Positions 18,115 to 28,144 of a stretch of 64,000 bases of DNA are shown piece after piece. The stretch lies in the NCBI RefSeq assembly GCF_020536995.1, contig NC_068366.1, positions 25,604,973 through 25,668,972 on the forward strand, in the 5' to 3' direction. Within the stretch, counting starts at the first letter, position 1; every line of letters begins with the position of its first letter. Made by a program: the position numbers and the translations under genes. The notes under the pieces were generated by a model. It was given only the letters and a program-made list of their open reading frames with translations. It searched no databases and was not told the origin of the DNA. The stretch comes from Dreissena polymorpha (Eukaryota; Mollusca; Bivalvia; Myida; Dreissenidae).

Positions 18115-18826
18115 GGGTTCGGACGTGTTTTTCGAAGCTCTCGACGTCGTGACCTAATTATAATTTGAACTGCGCGGGTAAAAAACGCTCAGTTGCGGCT
18201 TGGACATTGACCAATACGGACGTGTTTTTAAAGCGCTCTGAAAAAAGTTTTGACTTTTAAATTTTTTTTACTACGACAGAATCTTAGTTGACTGATGGTC
18301 TTTGACAAAGACAGACTTGTTTTTGTGAGCTCTGAAAAAAATTTGACTTTGAAATATTTTTACGATTAAAAAGTTTCAGTTGACTTTTGAACGTTGACGA
18401 AGACGGACGTACTTTCGTGAGCTCTGACTATTGATGAAAAGTTTTGAGTTTTACTGACTTGTACTTTGAGAGTAAAATTGACTTCGCGTTATAGAATAGC
18501 GACTTGGTACTCAGGTTGTTGAATGACTGGATGACTGTAGTGTTAGGTTATTGTTATGAGATAACAACTTGACTTTGACTTGAGTTGTGAAATGAAATCA
18601 TACTCTTATGCGATGTTAACTTTTGAACGTTTAGTATTGACTGACAACGAACTTTTGTGAGCGTTATATATGAAATGTTTGACTTACATTAATTTTTTTG
18701 AACGACTTGACTTCACTTTAAGTTTTGACATCGGACTGATCGGACGTGTTTTTTTAAGCCCTGACTGTTGTGAATAATTAAATTTATGTTGTGGTGTCAA
18801 GCGATTGACTGTCAGTTGAGGTTCAG
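18115..18826 (+). repeat. Degenerate exon-like repeats (GGACGTGTTTTT...GAGCTCTGA)
   Basis: A motif close to GGACGTGTTTTT, then GAGCTCTGA and TTTGACTTT recurs near 18120, 18218, 18310, 18404, 18646 and 18738, mostly about 95 bp apart. The same motif forms the first clear exon of the spliced array (18827-18874) and the exon ending at 21231. Confidence 0.6.
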
Positions 18827-21164
18827 ATGTCGAGCTGTGCGGACGTGTTCATCGAGCTGCTGTCTACAAAAAACGTGAGTACAAATTTTTTTCGTTTTAC
18901 TGTTTACAAGTTGCGTGATGATGTATGATGGTTGTAATGTGTTGGGTAGAAATTACTCAGTGCTGATACAGTGTCGATATGTTGTGATGAGCGATAATAG
19001 TGGATGATGGTGGAACAGAATATTCATTGAGCTATTTTGAGGAAGCGAACATATGATGGAAAAATGTTGCAAAAATATTAAATGACAATGTATTGAATCG
19101 CTTTTGTTGATATGTATGATATTGATTAAATTGTATTTGCATGCTGTAACATTTCTATTCCATTTCAGGGGGCTGTGGTGAGTATTGTAGTATAAATTTG
19201 TTTCAATAAATCATGATGAATGAAAACTGATTTTGATTCGTTTTGTACAGGTTTACTTGTATAGAAGTGTAATGCGTTGGGTAGAAATTAGAATCTACTC
19301 AGTACTGATATAGTGTCGATATGTTGTGATTAGCGATGATGGTGTATGATGGTGGAACAGAACATGAGCTACTTTGGGGAAACGAACATATGATTGAACA
19401 ATGATTGCAAACATATTAGATGAATGATATGATATTGCTTAAATTGTATTTGCATGCTGTAACATTTCTATTTCATTTCAGGGTGCTGTGGTGAGTACTG
19501 TAGATTGTAGTGCATATGTATAGAATTCAATAAAAGATTATGACTGAAAACTGCTTTTGATTCTTATTGTACAGTTTTAGGGATTATAAGTCTATAGCAA
19601 CTCTGTCGGTTGGTGTTCATGAGTGTGAGCTTAATACAGCAATGTTTGAGTAGTACAAAAATGTTTTCGCTTTTGTGGTCGCCAGCTGTCCGTGATCTGT
19701 AAAGTGAAAATACACAGAGCTATGAAGCATACAAATGTTTCGAAATTTTATCAATGATTGTATACTATGCATGTTTTGATTTAGTTCGTTTCAGATTTGA
19801 CATGAGATGAAAACCTGACATGATTTGAACAGAGCTGGGAAATGAAAAGGTAAGTCTGTTTCATTCCACTATGAACACTTGTATTTTGACAAAAGAAGAG
19901 ATAAAGTGAGTTACTTTATCATCATGGTTTCATTTGGTGTATAGCACATGAACAGAGGTAAACCTAGCTAGCTTTTCGTGTACTCTATTTTGGATGATGA
20001 GTATGTCAGTAACTTTAATTGTACGGCTAGTAAAGTATGAACATGAATGCTTTGTTCAGATTTTCAGATGTGTGCTGGCAGTTGAAGTCTGGCAGCCGGA
20101 GTGAACAGTCGTGATTTCTGGAGCTCCAACAATATGCTAGAAGGTAAGTAACTATGTTTGTTTTGCATTGCATGTTTTCATATGTTTCAGACTTTCGAGC
20201 AGAGATGTCATGCTGACTGGAGTTGAGCACAGGGCAGTGACAAAGTGAAAGGTAAGTACTTTTGACTGAATGTTTGTTCTATGCATGTTTTGTTTTAATT
20301 CATTTCAGGAGTGCTTATCCAGTGATGATATGACAGTTGGAGTGAACAGTGGAGCCAAGCAGTCTTGTTTTTGGAGCTACTCAACAAGCCTTGAAGGTAA
20401 GTTTAGAATTTCTCAATGTTAGTGAATTGAAGTACTGTCACTTGCTTTTGGACAGTCGAACAGAACAGACGTGGTTGCGAGAGCTCTCATATCTGTTGTG
20501 TTAAACTGTTTTTATGATATGTTATGTTTGTTTGTTTGTTTGTGATGTACTATTTTTCAGATGCTGATGGCAGTGATGGGTTTTCAAGCTGACCTGAACA
20601 GAAAAGCACTCATATGGTAAGTACAAAATAGTTGTTATATGGGATGTTTTGTGCATGCTTTTATGTTTCAGGTGTACTTGCTGACAGCGACGAAGACGAA
20701 TCAAGAAGAGGAACATTGTTGAGAAAGTGATTGGGACTTGCAAACGAGGTAAGTGTAACACTTGTGTTTGTTTAATTTGTAACATGCGTGCTTTGCTCTG
20801 TTTCAGATTTCACATGCAGAAATTAAACAGGATTTCAACTGCTGAAACAGAATTCATCAAAAGTAAGGTAAGTTTTAATTCATTGATTTGAGTTGTACAA
20901 TGTGTTCTTTACTTTATTTCAGATTCGAGTCACTGGTTTACACATGGAAGAAGATTTCCACGTCTGTTACTCAATTCTACAGAAGCAAGGTAAGTCGATC
21001 AAATTTTTGTTTTCATTGACTGCTGTAATGTGATGTTATGCTATTTTTCATGTGTGCTATGCAGAGATGGAGAATTCAATTTTAAGAAAGATTAACTGCT
21101 GCAGCTTAGCTCTGCTCTGTGTTGATTTTTGTTCAAAAACGTTTAAAATGTATGTGTGTTTTCA

Positions 21165-22330
21165 GATGCTTTGTTTCAGTTGATGTCCAGATGGCAAGCA
21201 GTACAGACGTGTTTCTTGGAGCTGCCAAACAGTGAGTACAAACGTTTTATATTTTTCAGTTGTTTACTCATAGAAGTCTGTGAAAGATGATAACAAGGGT
21301 TGAATCTATCAGCACTTGTGTCTAAAAATGCTGATGTGTGACGGTTTACTGAAAAGGGTAAATGCTAGCCAGTACTTACACTTGAGCAACCGTGGGATGT
21401 CGAACTAACTGATGATGTACTATGATGGTGAACACTTACTATGTGTATCAAAATGCTTTTGTTGATATTTACTATAGATGATTTGATATTGGTTAACATT
21501 TGTTTGCATGCTGTTAACATTTCTATTTCATTTCAGGGAGCTGTGGTAAGTATTGTAGTATTAATTTGTCTCAATAAACGATGATGAATGAAAACTGATG
21601 TCGATTCTTTTTGTACAGTTTTAGGTATTAGCACTCTATACAAAACTCTGTCGGTCGGTGTTTGTGAATGTGAGCTTAATGTTTGAGTAGAACAAAATGT
21701 CTTTACTTTTGTGATCGCCAGTTGTCTGTGATGTAAAGTGGAAAAAACACAGCTATGAAGCATACAATTGTTTCAATATTTTATCAATGATAGTGTGCTA
21801 TGCATGTTTTGATTTAGTTCGTTTCAGATACGACATGACATGAAGAGTTGACAGTCGAACAGAGCTGAGCAATGCAGAAAGGTAAGTGTGTTTCATTTAA
21901 GTATAAACACTTGTATTTTGTTTTTATATGGTATGTTTTGTGCATGCTATGTTTCAGGTGTACTTGTAGTCAGCGACGAAGACGATTCAAGAAGAGGAAC
22001 ATTGTTGAGAAGTGAATGGGACTTGCAAACAGGGTAAGTGTTACAATTGTGTTTGTTTGATTTTTACCATACATACTTTGCTCTGCTCTGTTTCAGATTT
22101 CACATGCAGAAATGGTCTCATAGCAGTGCCAACAGTGAATAAGGATTTTAACTGCTGTGAAACAACTCAACAGAAAGTAGGTAAGCATTGAATGAACGCA
22201 CTTGAGTTGTACAATTTGATGTGATGCTTTTCTCTGTTTCAGATTCAAGTTCCTGGTGTAGACAGAGAAATGTGTTTGAAGAAGGAATTCTACTACTGTG
22301 ATTCAACTCTACAGAAGCAAGGTAAGTAGA
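21165..22330 (+). repeat. Second, shorter copy of the exon series
   Basis: The exon order GACGTGTT exon, 9-nt GGNGCTGTG exon, GACATGA exon, GACGAAGACGA exon, TTTCACATGCAG exon and the following Cys/Ser-codon-like exon repeats that of 18827-20989 with several exons missing. For example 21958-22033 matches 20672-20748, and 22097-22180 matches 20807-20867 in part. Confidence 0.65.
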
Positions 22331-22944
22331 AACAAAATTTTGGTTTAATTTAACTCATGTGTTTTGCACTGCATGCTATTTTTCAGGTCTCTCACGCAGT
22401 GATGGAAAAGAAGAAGATTTCAAGTAAGAATCACTGCTGCAACTCAGGCCTATAACAAGGTAAGTGTTTACTATATTGTATACAAAATGTTTCTCTGTTT
22501 TACTCTGTTTCAGGTTTCAATTGCAAAGATGTTGCAGAGATGTTTTGACAGCTTGAGACAGAAAAGAAATTCAGCAGCTGTGTCTCGACTCTAGCCACGA
22601 GGTAAGTCAAAACAAATATACTGGTTTGTATGTAATGTTGTTATGCCATTCTATGTTTCAGACTTACATTGCTGTGACTGTTCCACAGTGGGTCAAAAAA
22701 GAGACGAATACAGGTTTCAAGAAGAAAATTGGCTGTTGAAAACCTGCACAAAATATGAGGTAAGTAAACTACTCTTTTGGTTTGTTTTGTGCTTTGTTAT
22801 GCTTAACTATTTTTCAGATTGAAATGGTGGGTCGTTACAGAGCAGACTTTTGGACAACTGAGAAGTTGAGAAACAGAGAATGATTCAAGATCAGCTAGGT
22901 AAGTCTTGATTATTATGCATTGCTAAATGTTTTTTTCATTCCAG

Positions 22945-23622
22945 TATGGCTGTGGTAAGTACACAAACTTTCTATAATTTAATATTGAACTGTTTTTATG
23001 ACCTGTATTCTGCATTGTAAAATGTCTGTTTTTCATTTCAGTATCCTGTGGTAAGTACACTAACTTTGTATAATTTCATATTGAAATGTTTTGATGACTT
23101 GTATCCTGCTATGCAATGCTTAATATATTTTTCATTTCAGTGTGGCTGTGGTAAGTACAATTGCCTTCTTTAATTTCATATTGAACTGTTTTGATGACTT
23201 GTATACTACTATGCAATGCTTAATGTTTTTTCATTTCAGTATGGCTGTGGTAAGTACAATTGCCTTTTTTATTTTTCATATTGAACTGTTTTGATGATTT
23301 GTATACTGCTATGCATTGCTAATGTTTTTGTCATTTCAGTATAGCTGTGGTAAGTACACTAACTTTCTTTAATTTTTATATTGAACTGTTTTGATGACCT
23401 GTATTCTGCATTGTAAAATGTGTTTCTTTTCATTTCAGTTGCCTATTGGTAAGTACAATTTGCTTTCTTTAATTGCATATTGAAATATATTTTATGACTT
23501 TTGTTCTGCTATGCTCTTTTCATTTTAGTTGGGCAGATGTAAGTACACTTCATGCATGTAAAAACTGAATATGATTGTTGTGCTATACAAAATGTGCTTT
23601 TTTCAATTTCAGTTCAGCAATG
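22945..23622 (+). repeat. Microexon array: eight exon-intron units of about 75-100 bp
   Basis: Each unit is a 9-10 nt exon such as TATGGCTGTG between a CATTTCAG acceptor and a GTAAGTAC donor, followed by an intron of about 74-90 nt with a shared core (ATATTGAACTGTTTTGATGA). The units are tandem copies, so exon and intron were duplicated together. Splicing all of them would give a UGUG-rich decamer repeat. Confidence 0.8.
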
Positions 23623-24924
23623 GTAAGTATATTGTGTTTCTTTATGTATAATTTTGTATACATATTGTTTTTTTCATCATAGCATGTTTTTTATATTTAT
23701 GCTTTGTGTAAGTAAAATGTTCATAAATCATTCTTATCTTTAAACTAAAAATGTATTTTGATATGCAAAATGTCTGTATGATTTCAGTTGCCAGAGGTGA
23801 GTACCATAACAGTTGAAAAGTTAGTTTTGTTTAGTTCAAGTTTTGGTTCACAGTTTTGTTTGTTATTTGGCAAAATTTACATGTATGCATTGAGTCTTGA
23901 TTTCAGCTCGATTGTGGACTGAAGAAGATTGCCAGCAGAGGGATTGGATACAAAATACAAAGTAAGTACTGAGGTTCTTACTAAAAGTTTTGAGTTGTAT
24001 TCATTGTGTGTAAATATGCTATGATTGCTATGAACATGGCTTTTGTATTTCAGCGAAGACAACATAGGTAAGTAAAATTGTTATTTGTTTCAAGTTTACT
24101 GTTATAGTTCAATATTGTGTTTATAAATTGTAAGTTGTACAAACACATTCAAAAGTTTCTAATCATGCTTTCGATTTCATTTCAGCTTTACTGCTAGACG
24201 AGTGTTCTCTACTACTTGACGAGTCAGCTTTACTACCAGGCGAGCAGTGACAACAAGGCGCCTTTGTGGAAACAACACAACAAAAAAGTGAGTATTAGTT
24301 GAACAATTGATTGAAATTGTTTTACTGTATGTTATACTTAAATGCAAAATTGTGCACATAAATTGTAAGTTGTACAAACACAGTGAAAGTTTCTTATCAT
24401 GCTTTCTATTTCATTTCAGCTCTACTGCAAGACGAGCAGTGACAGCAAGGCGCCTGAACATGCAACACAAAACAAAAAAGTAAGTATCAGTTAAACAGTT
24501 GGTAGAGTTGTGTGTTTTTCTTTAGCAGTTTGTGTTTACTATTTTATTTGATACATGGTATATTACACATGCATGTTTTTATCATTTCAGGGTGTTTACT
24601 TTCATCGTTTACTGTTTAACACAATTTGCTTTTCTATTTTCAGTGCCAATTTGCAAACCTTGATGTGGACACCGAGTAGTCAATACATACGTGTGGCGTA
24701 TAGCTGCGACAAAACCGTGGGGTCCATCGCACCGATAACTTGAACATTGGCCCGTGTATGGACATCAGTGCAACTTTGTGAATCCATGTAACTTTGTGAA
24801 TCCATGTAACATTGCGAATGTGTGTCGATCGAAAAATGTGTACATTCTGCACTGAAACGAACTCGGTGTTGCAAGTGGCAAGTGTTGACAGTGTGTATGT
24901 TTATGTTTATGTTTTTACATGAAA

Positions 24925-24930
24925 AATAAA
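24925..24930 (+). terminator. Poly(A) signal of the spliced transcript
   Basis: AATAAA, directly followed by a small hairpin (GGAG-ATTGTT-CTCC) and, within 40 bp, a T-rich then GT-containing region typical of a downstream element. Confidence 0.65.
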
Positions 24931-25077
24931 GGAGATTGTTCTCCTACCTTTTTTTTCCTTGTTTATTGTGCTGGCCAGCAATATTGATGTATTGATGTAT
25001 GTGTTTGTGTTTAAACTATGCAATACCAAAATCAAACAAAAAATAAACATTAACAGTCATTAACTGTGTTTGGGCGG

Positions 25078-25141
25078 CCGAGGGGTTTAAGACTCCACAA
25101 GTGTGAAGCGCACTGATAGCACTTGGGGGTAAACACCTCGG
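25078..25141 (+). ncRNA. Structured RNA candidate S, copy 1
   Basis: Outer stem CCGAGG/CCTCGG, then ACTCC/GGGGT and an inner hairpin GTGTG-AAG-CGCAC. The stretch GGCCGAGGGGTTTAAG resembles the A-box half of a Leu/Ser-type tRNA, but no B box is seen. A second copy lies at 25582-25659. Confidence 0.45.
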
Positions 25142-25581
25142 TATTTCGGTGCTAAAATGTTTTCACGGTGCTTATTTGACGCACTGTTAGAACTACCAAC
25201 CAGTAAATGATTGCTTGATTTATAAAACAAATATTCAGTCTCTACTTTGGCACAAGAGACTCTAAGTATCAAATACCAACAATTTAGACGCAGACAATCA
25301 CATGGTGGTACACCAGTCCGAATATACTCATTGCTCTAGCCAGGATTGCAAATTACTTGTGTTGACTAGCAAGGCTCCCTAGTAACGGAGCAGTGTTACT
25401 GGCGTTTTTTTGGGTCGATAGTGCTTAGGTGAGGTTTTGCTCGAATCGGGAGCGGGTCACTCGCTTGGGCGAGTTAGTTTTCGCTCGTAGTTTCCAATCT
25501 GGCTAGATCACTGTAAGGTTGTTTTGACTGCTATTTGGCAAGCAGAAAGACAACAGCGGTTAATTGACTGAGTATGGGCGA

Positions 25582-25659
25582 CCGAGGTATGTAGGTGTCA
25601 ATAGACCGACTCCACAAGTTGCGAAGCGAACCGATAGCACTTGAGGGGAAACGCCTCGG
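25582..25659 (+). ncRNA. Structured RNA candidate S, copy 2
   Basis: Same plan as copy 1: CCGAGG/CCTCGG, CTCC/GGGG, and an inner hairpin with AAG loop. Relative to copy 1 a G-C pair of the inner stem has become T-A and a T-G pair has become C-G, so the stem is kept while the sequence changes. There is an insertion of about 20 nt after the first stem strand. Confidence 0.45.
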
Positions 25660-25876
25660 TTTTCGGTTCTAACATGTGTTATCCATGCTGTCGTTATACT
25701 CTGGCAAGGCTCCTCAATCTATCGCGAGGGACACTCATTATTGCCCCGCAAGCTTTAGAACCTGACGTGGGTCGATGCGTATGGCGAGTCCGAGACGCGA
25801 TGGCATTTGATAAGGCTACCAACCGGTTGATAACACGCATTGTTCAAATTGTTAGGTTTAAGTCTGCTAGGGCTGG

Positions 25877-25949
25877 GGTGGGAAGGCGACTTCTCTTGTA
25901 CTCAGACAAGAGGAACGGTCACAAGTCCGTGAAAACGCCGAGTGACACC
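25877..25949 (+). ncRNA. Y-shaped RNA candidate, copy 1 (73 nt)
   Basis: Closing stem GGTG/CACC, then GGCG/CGCC, enclosing two hairpins: CTCTTGT/ACAAGAG (7 bp) and a short CGG/CCG arm around TCACAAGT that resembles a degenerate polymerase III B box. Confidence 0.45.
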
Positions 25950-26668
25950 ACTAGCTTGCAAACGTACAAAGCAAAAAACTTTCAAACTTGAATTTGAGGT
26001 AAAATGATAAAAAAAACTATATGAATGACTAACCGATATAAGATATTTTCCATATGGCAACAAACTATGCTACTCATGTTGCGTTGAACATTAATTGCGC
26101 CTTACGAACTACTCGTGTTGAGACTTACATTGAGTGACTCGTAAACGTAAAGCAGTTACTCGCTTTTGACTGCATACACATTTTGTACAACGGTTCGTTA
26201 TTGGTATAACTTGTCTTTCAGTGAGGCACATTAAACATAAACGTTCAACAGTATTTAGGCTTTATATTGCGCTTGTAGATATACGAACAAAACACACTAC
26301 ATAAATGACGTTTAGGGATTATTTTCACTTTCCATTTGAGATGATATGATGAAAAAGTATATACATCAGTTTAAAGCGACTTTCATGACATTCACCACAT
26401 GGCCATAAACTTGCGTTATTCAATGAAATGTTAAAATTTCGCTAGCAAAATAAATAAAACTATATACGCAGCTTCATAACTTTCGATGTATGATCATGAA
26501 GTTTGAATTGTGCAAAGCAATTTTGCGTTAAAAGTTGCATGTAGTTTTATCCCGATCTGAAACGTTTCGCTACAATACAGCCGTATTCGAAACTCAACAA
26601 CTCAAATGTTTGTACAGAACAATACGAATGTTCCCATTTTGAAACGACAGTAAGTTAACAAACATTTA

Positions 26669-26726
26669 GTGGTAAAGCGACATTTCTTGTACTCAAATAG
26701 GAGAAACGGTCACGAGTCAGTACACA
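26669..26726 (+). ncRNA. Decayed Y-shaped RNA copy
   Basis: Resembles the two 73-nt copies over the GTGGTAAAGCGAC and AACGGTCACGAGTC parts, but the pairing is largely lost. A tRNA-like fold follows about 50 nt downstream, as in the 27956 copy. Confidence 0.35.
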
Positions 26727-26776
26727 AAATCATAGCAAAACTACACTCTGCAGCTTGTATGAAACGTGTTTACAAA

Positions 26777-26851
26777 ACCAAAGTAGTTCAAAGCAGAACG
26801 CTTTTCCTTCTTCGAGGGAGAAGAAATCTGGGTGCAAGTCCCGGCTTTGGT
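26777..26851 (+). ncRNA. tRNA-like fold, copy 3 (75 nt)
   Basis: Acceptor ACCAAAG/CTTTGGT (7 bp), TA spacer, D stem GTTC/GAAC with a 6-nt loop, long anticodon-like stem CTTTTCCT/GGGAGAAG (8 pairs with G-U) closing loop TCTTCGA, T arm CTGGG-TGCAAGT-CCCGG. B-box-like GGTGCAAGTCC. The over-long anticodon stem argues against translation use. Confidence 0.55.
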
Positions 26852-27955
26852 TATAACACGAATACTACTCGCTGCTCAATAGCAATATTCATCATCCTAT
26901 CCTTATTTAAGGAATACAATCGATTTTTGCCATACGCCACAAACTATGCTACTAAGTGTTGCGTTGAACATTAATTGCACGAATAAACTACTTGCGTTGC
27001 AACTAGCAAGCAGTGACTCGTAAACTCAAAGCAGTTACTCGCTTTTGACTGCATACACATTTTGTACAACGGCTCGTTATTGGTATTACTTGTCTTTCAG
27101 TGAGACACATTAACACAAACGTTACAACAGTATTTAGGCTTTATATTGCGCTTGTAGAATATACGAACAAAACACACTATATAATCTACAATCGATCGCA
27201 TAGTTAGCTACTTGAGTTGGATATTGACAAGCGCTGGTCAATCATCTCGTTTGTAAGCTTTCGAGTGTACACAGTAGTTTGCAGTTTTGTTTCACACATA
27301 ATACAAAATATGGATGAAAAAAATCTATATACATAACAGTTTGCGATATTAACTACTTTTGCCCTTGGCCAAATCTACACTCGATCGCATAGTTTGCTAC
27401 CTAGGTTGATATTAACAAGCGCTGTTTGAAAAGCAGTATTACTTCAATGCTATGGTTTGGTTGTAAGATAAAATACTAGTATATGATGCATTGATGTAAC
27501 AGATATGTAGGCACATTCGTATAGTAGAAGAAATTCTCAGCAGCAGCTGGTCTGCAAACACTACAATGCGATTTTTGCAGTTTGATACGAACGTGTTTTG
27601 TTCACGTGAAGTTGAAATGAAAATCTGTCGTGTCTGATCAATGAATATATTTGATAAAATAACACAGTTGAAAGGCAGTAACATATCTAAGGTTGTGCTA
27701 TGTTACAGCTCAAGATAGTTATTCGTCTTGCAAGATACTGGAACAGATGTCCACATGTTATTGTATATTATCTGATTTAGGATATTTTGAGAATTATGCA
27801 ACAGAACATTTCTGCAAGATGTGAAAAAAATATCTATTTAAATGGGATTTCTGAGGTTTAGCCATCGCCGAAAGGCCAATGTTTCTTCGTTAATGCATGG
27901 CAAAAGTAAAGGCTATATTGTTTGCTAGTATGCTAGTCCGTATTGCATATTGCAA

Positions 27956-28028
27956 GGTGGTAAGCGGCTCTTTTCATTTCGCTGTGAAAAGAACGGTCAC
28001 AAGCCCGTATAAAACGCTGAGTGACACC
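27956..28028 (+). ncRNA. Y-shaped RNA candidate, copy 2 (73 nt)
   Basis: Same length and plan as copy 1: GGTG/CACC, AGCG/CGCT, hairpin CTTTTC/GAAAAG, and ACGG/CCGT arm. The second stem differs from copy 1 by an A-T for G-C swap that keeps pairing, and the first hairpin has changed on both sides. A tRNA-like fold begins 36 nt downstream. Confidence 0.5.
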
Positions 28029-28064
28029 TCTTGATCATGAGCTTGTATGAAACGTGTTTACAAA

Positions 28065-28139
28065 ACCAAAGTAGTTCAAAGCAGAACGCTTTTCCTTCTT
28101 TGAGGGAGAAGAAATCTGGGTGCAAGTCCCGGCTTTGGT
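28065..28139 (+). ncRNA. tRNA-like fold, copy 4 (75 nt)
   Basis: Nearly identical to copy 3, with a C-to-T change in the anticodon-like loop. The flanks match too (about 26753-26893 and 28040-28172), so the block was duplicated as a whole. Confidence 0.55.
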
Positions 28140-28144
28140 TATAA

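Larger units (their letters stand above)
18827..24950 (+). ncRNA. Intron-dense predicted spliced transcript with 9-10 nt microexons
   Basis: About 35 exons can be read from matched acceptors (usually TTTCAG) and donors (GTAAGT or GTGAGT). Larger exons: 18827-18874, 19795-19849, 20068-20143, 20191-20251, 20309-20396, 20561-20616, 20672-20748, 20807-20867, 20923-20989, one ending at 21231, 21828-21881, 21958-22033, 22097-22180, 22253-22321, 22387-22459, 22514-22601, 22672-22759, 22818-22898, 23907-23961, 24186-24287, 24420-24479, and a last exon from 24644 (or 24591). Microexons: 19169-19177, 19482-19490, 21537-21545, then 22945-22954, 23042-23050, 23141-23150, 23240-23249, 23340-23349, 23439-23448, 23529-23538, 23613-23622, 23788-23796, plus 14 nt at 24054-24067. 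Introns are mostly 46-165 nt. AATAAA at 24925-24930 with a GT-rich region downstream gives the 3' end. Stops occur in all frames of many exons, so it is probably non-coding. The promoter is not identified and the 5' end may lie further upstream. Confidence 0.7.
26047..27185. repeat. Direct repeat of about 250 bp, two copies
   Basis: About 26047-26301 recurs at about 26934-27181 with small differences (shared segments include TTACTCGCTTTTGACTGCAT and CAGTATTTAGGCTTTATATT). A shorter pair with ATCGATCGCATAGTT and ACAAGCGCTG is near 27190 and 27372. No coding content seen. Confidence 0.75.

Noticed and set aside
21828-22180. Possible short ATG-initiated frame running across three exons of the spliced transcript
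   Set aside because: About 43 codons is not longer than expected by chance, and the paralogous exons do not keep the frame.
25641-25991. 116-codon frame overlapping structured RNA copies
   Set aside because: It crosses the S and Y-shaped RNA candidates, has no promoter signal and no recognisable domain.
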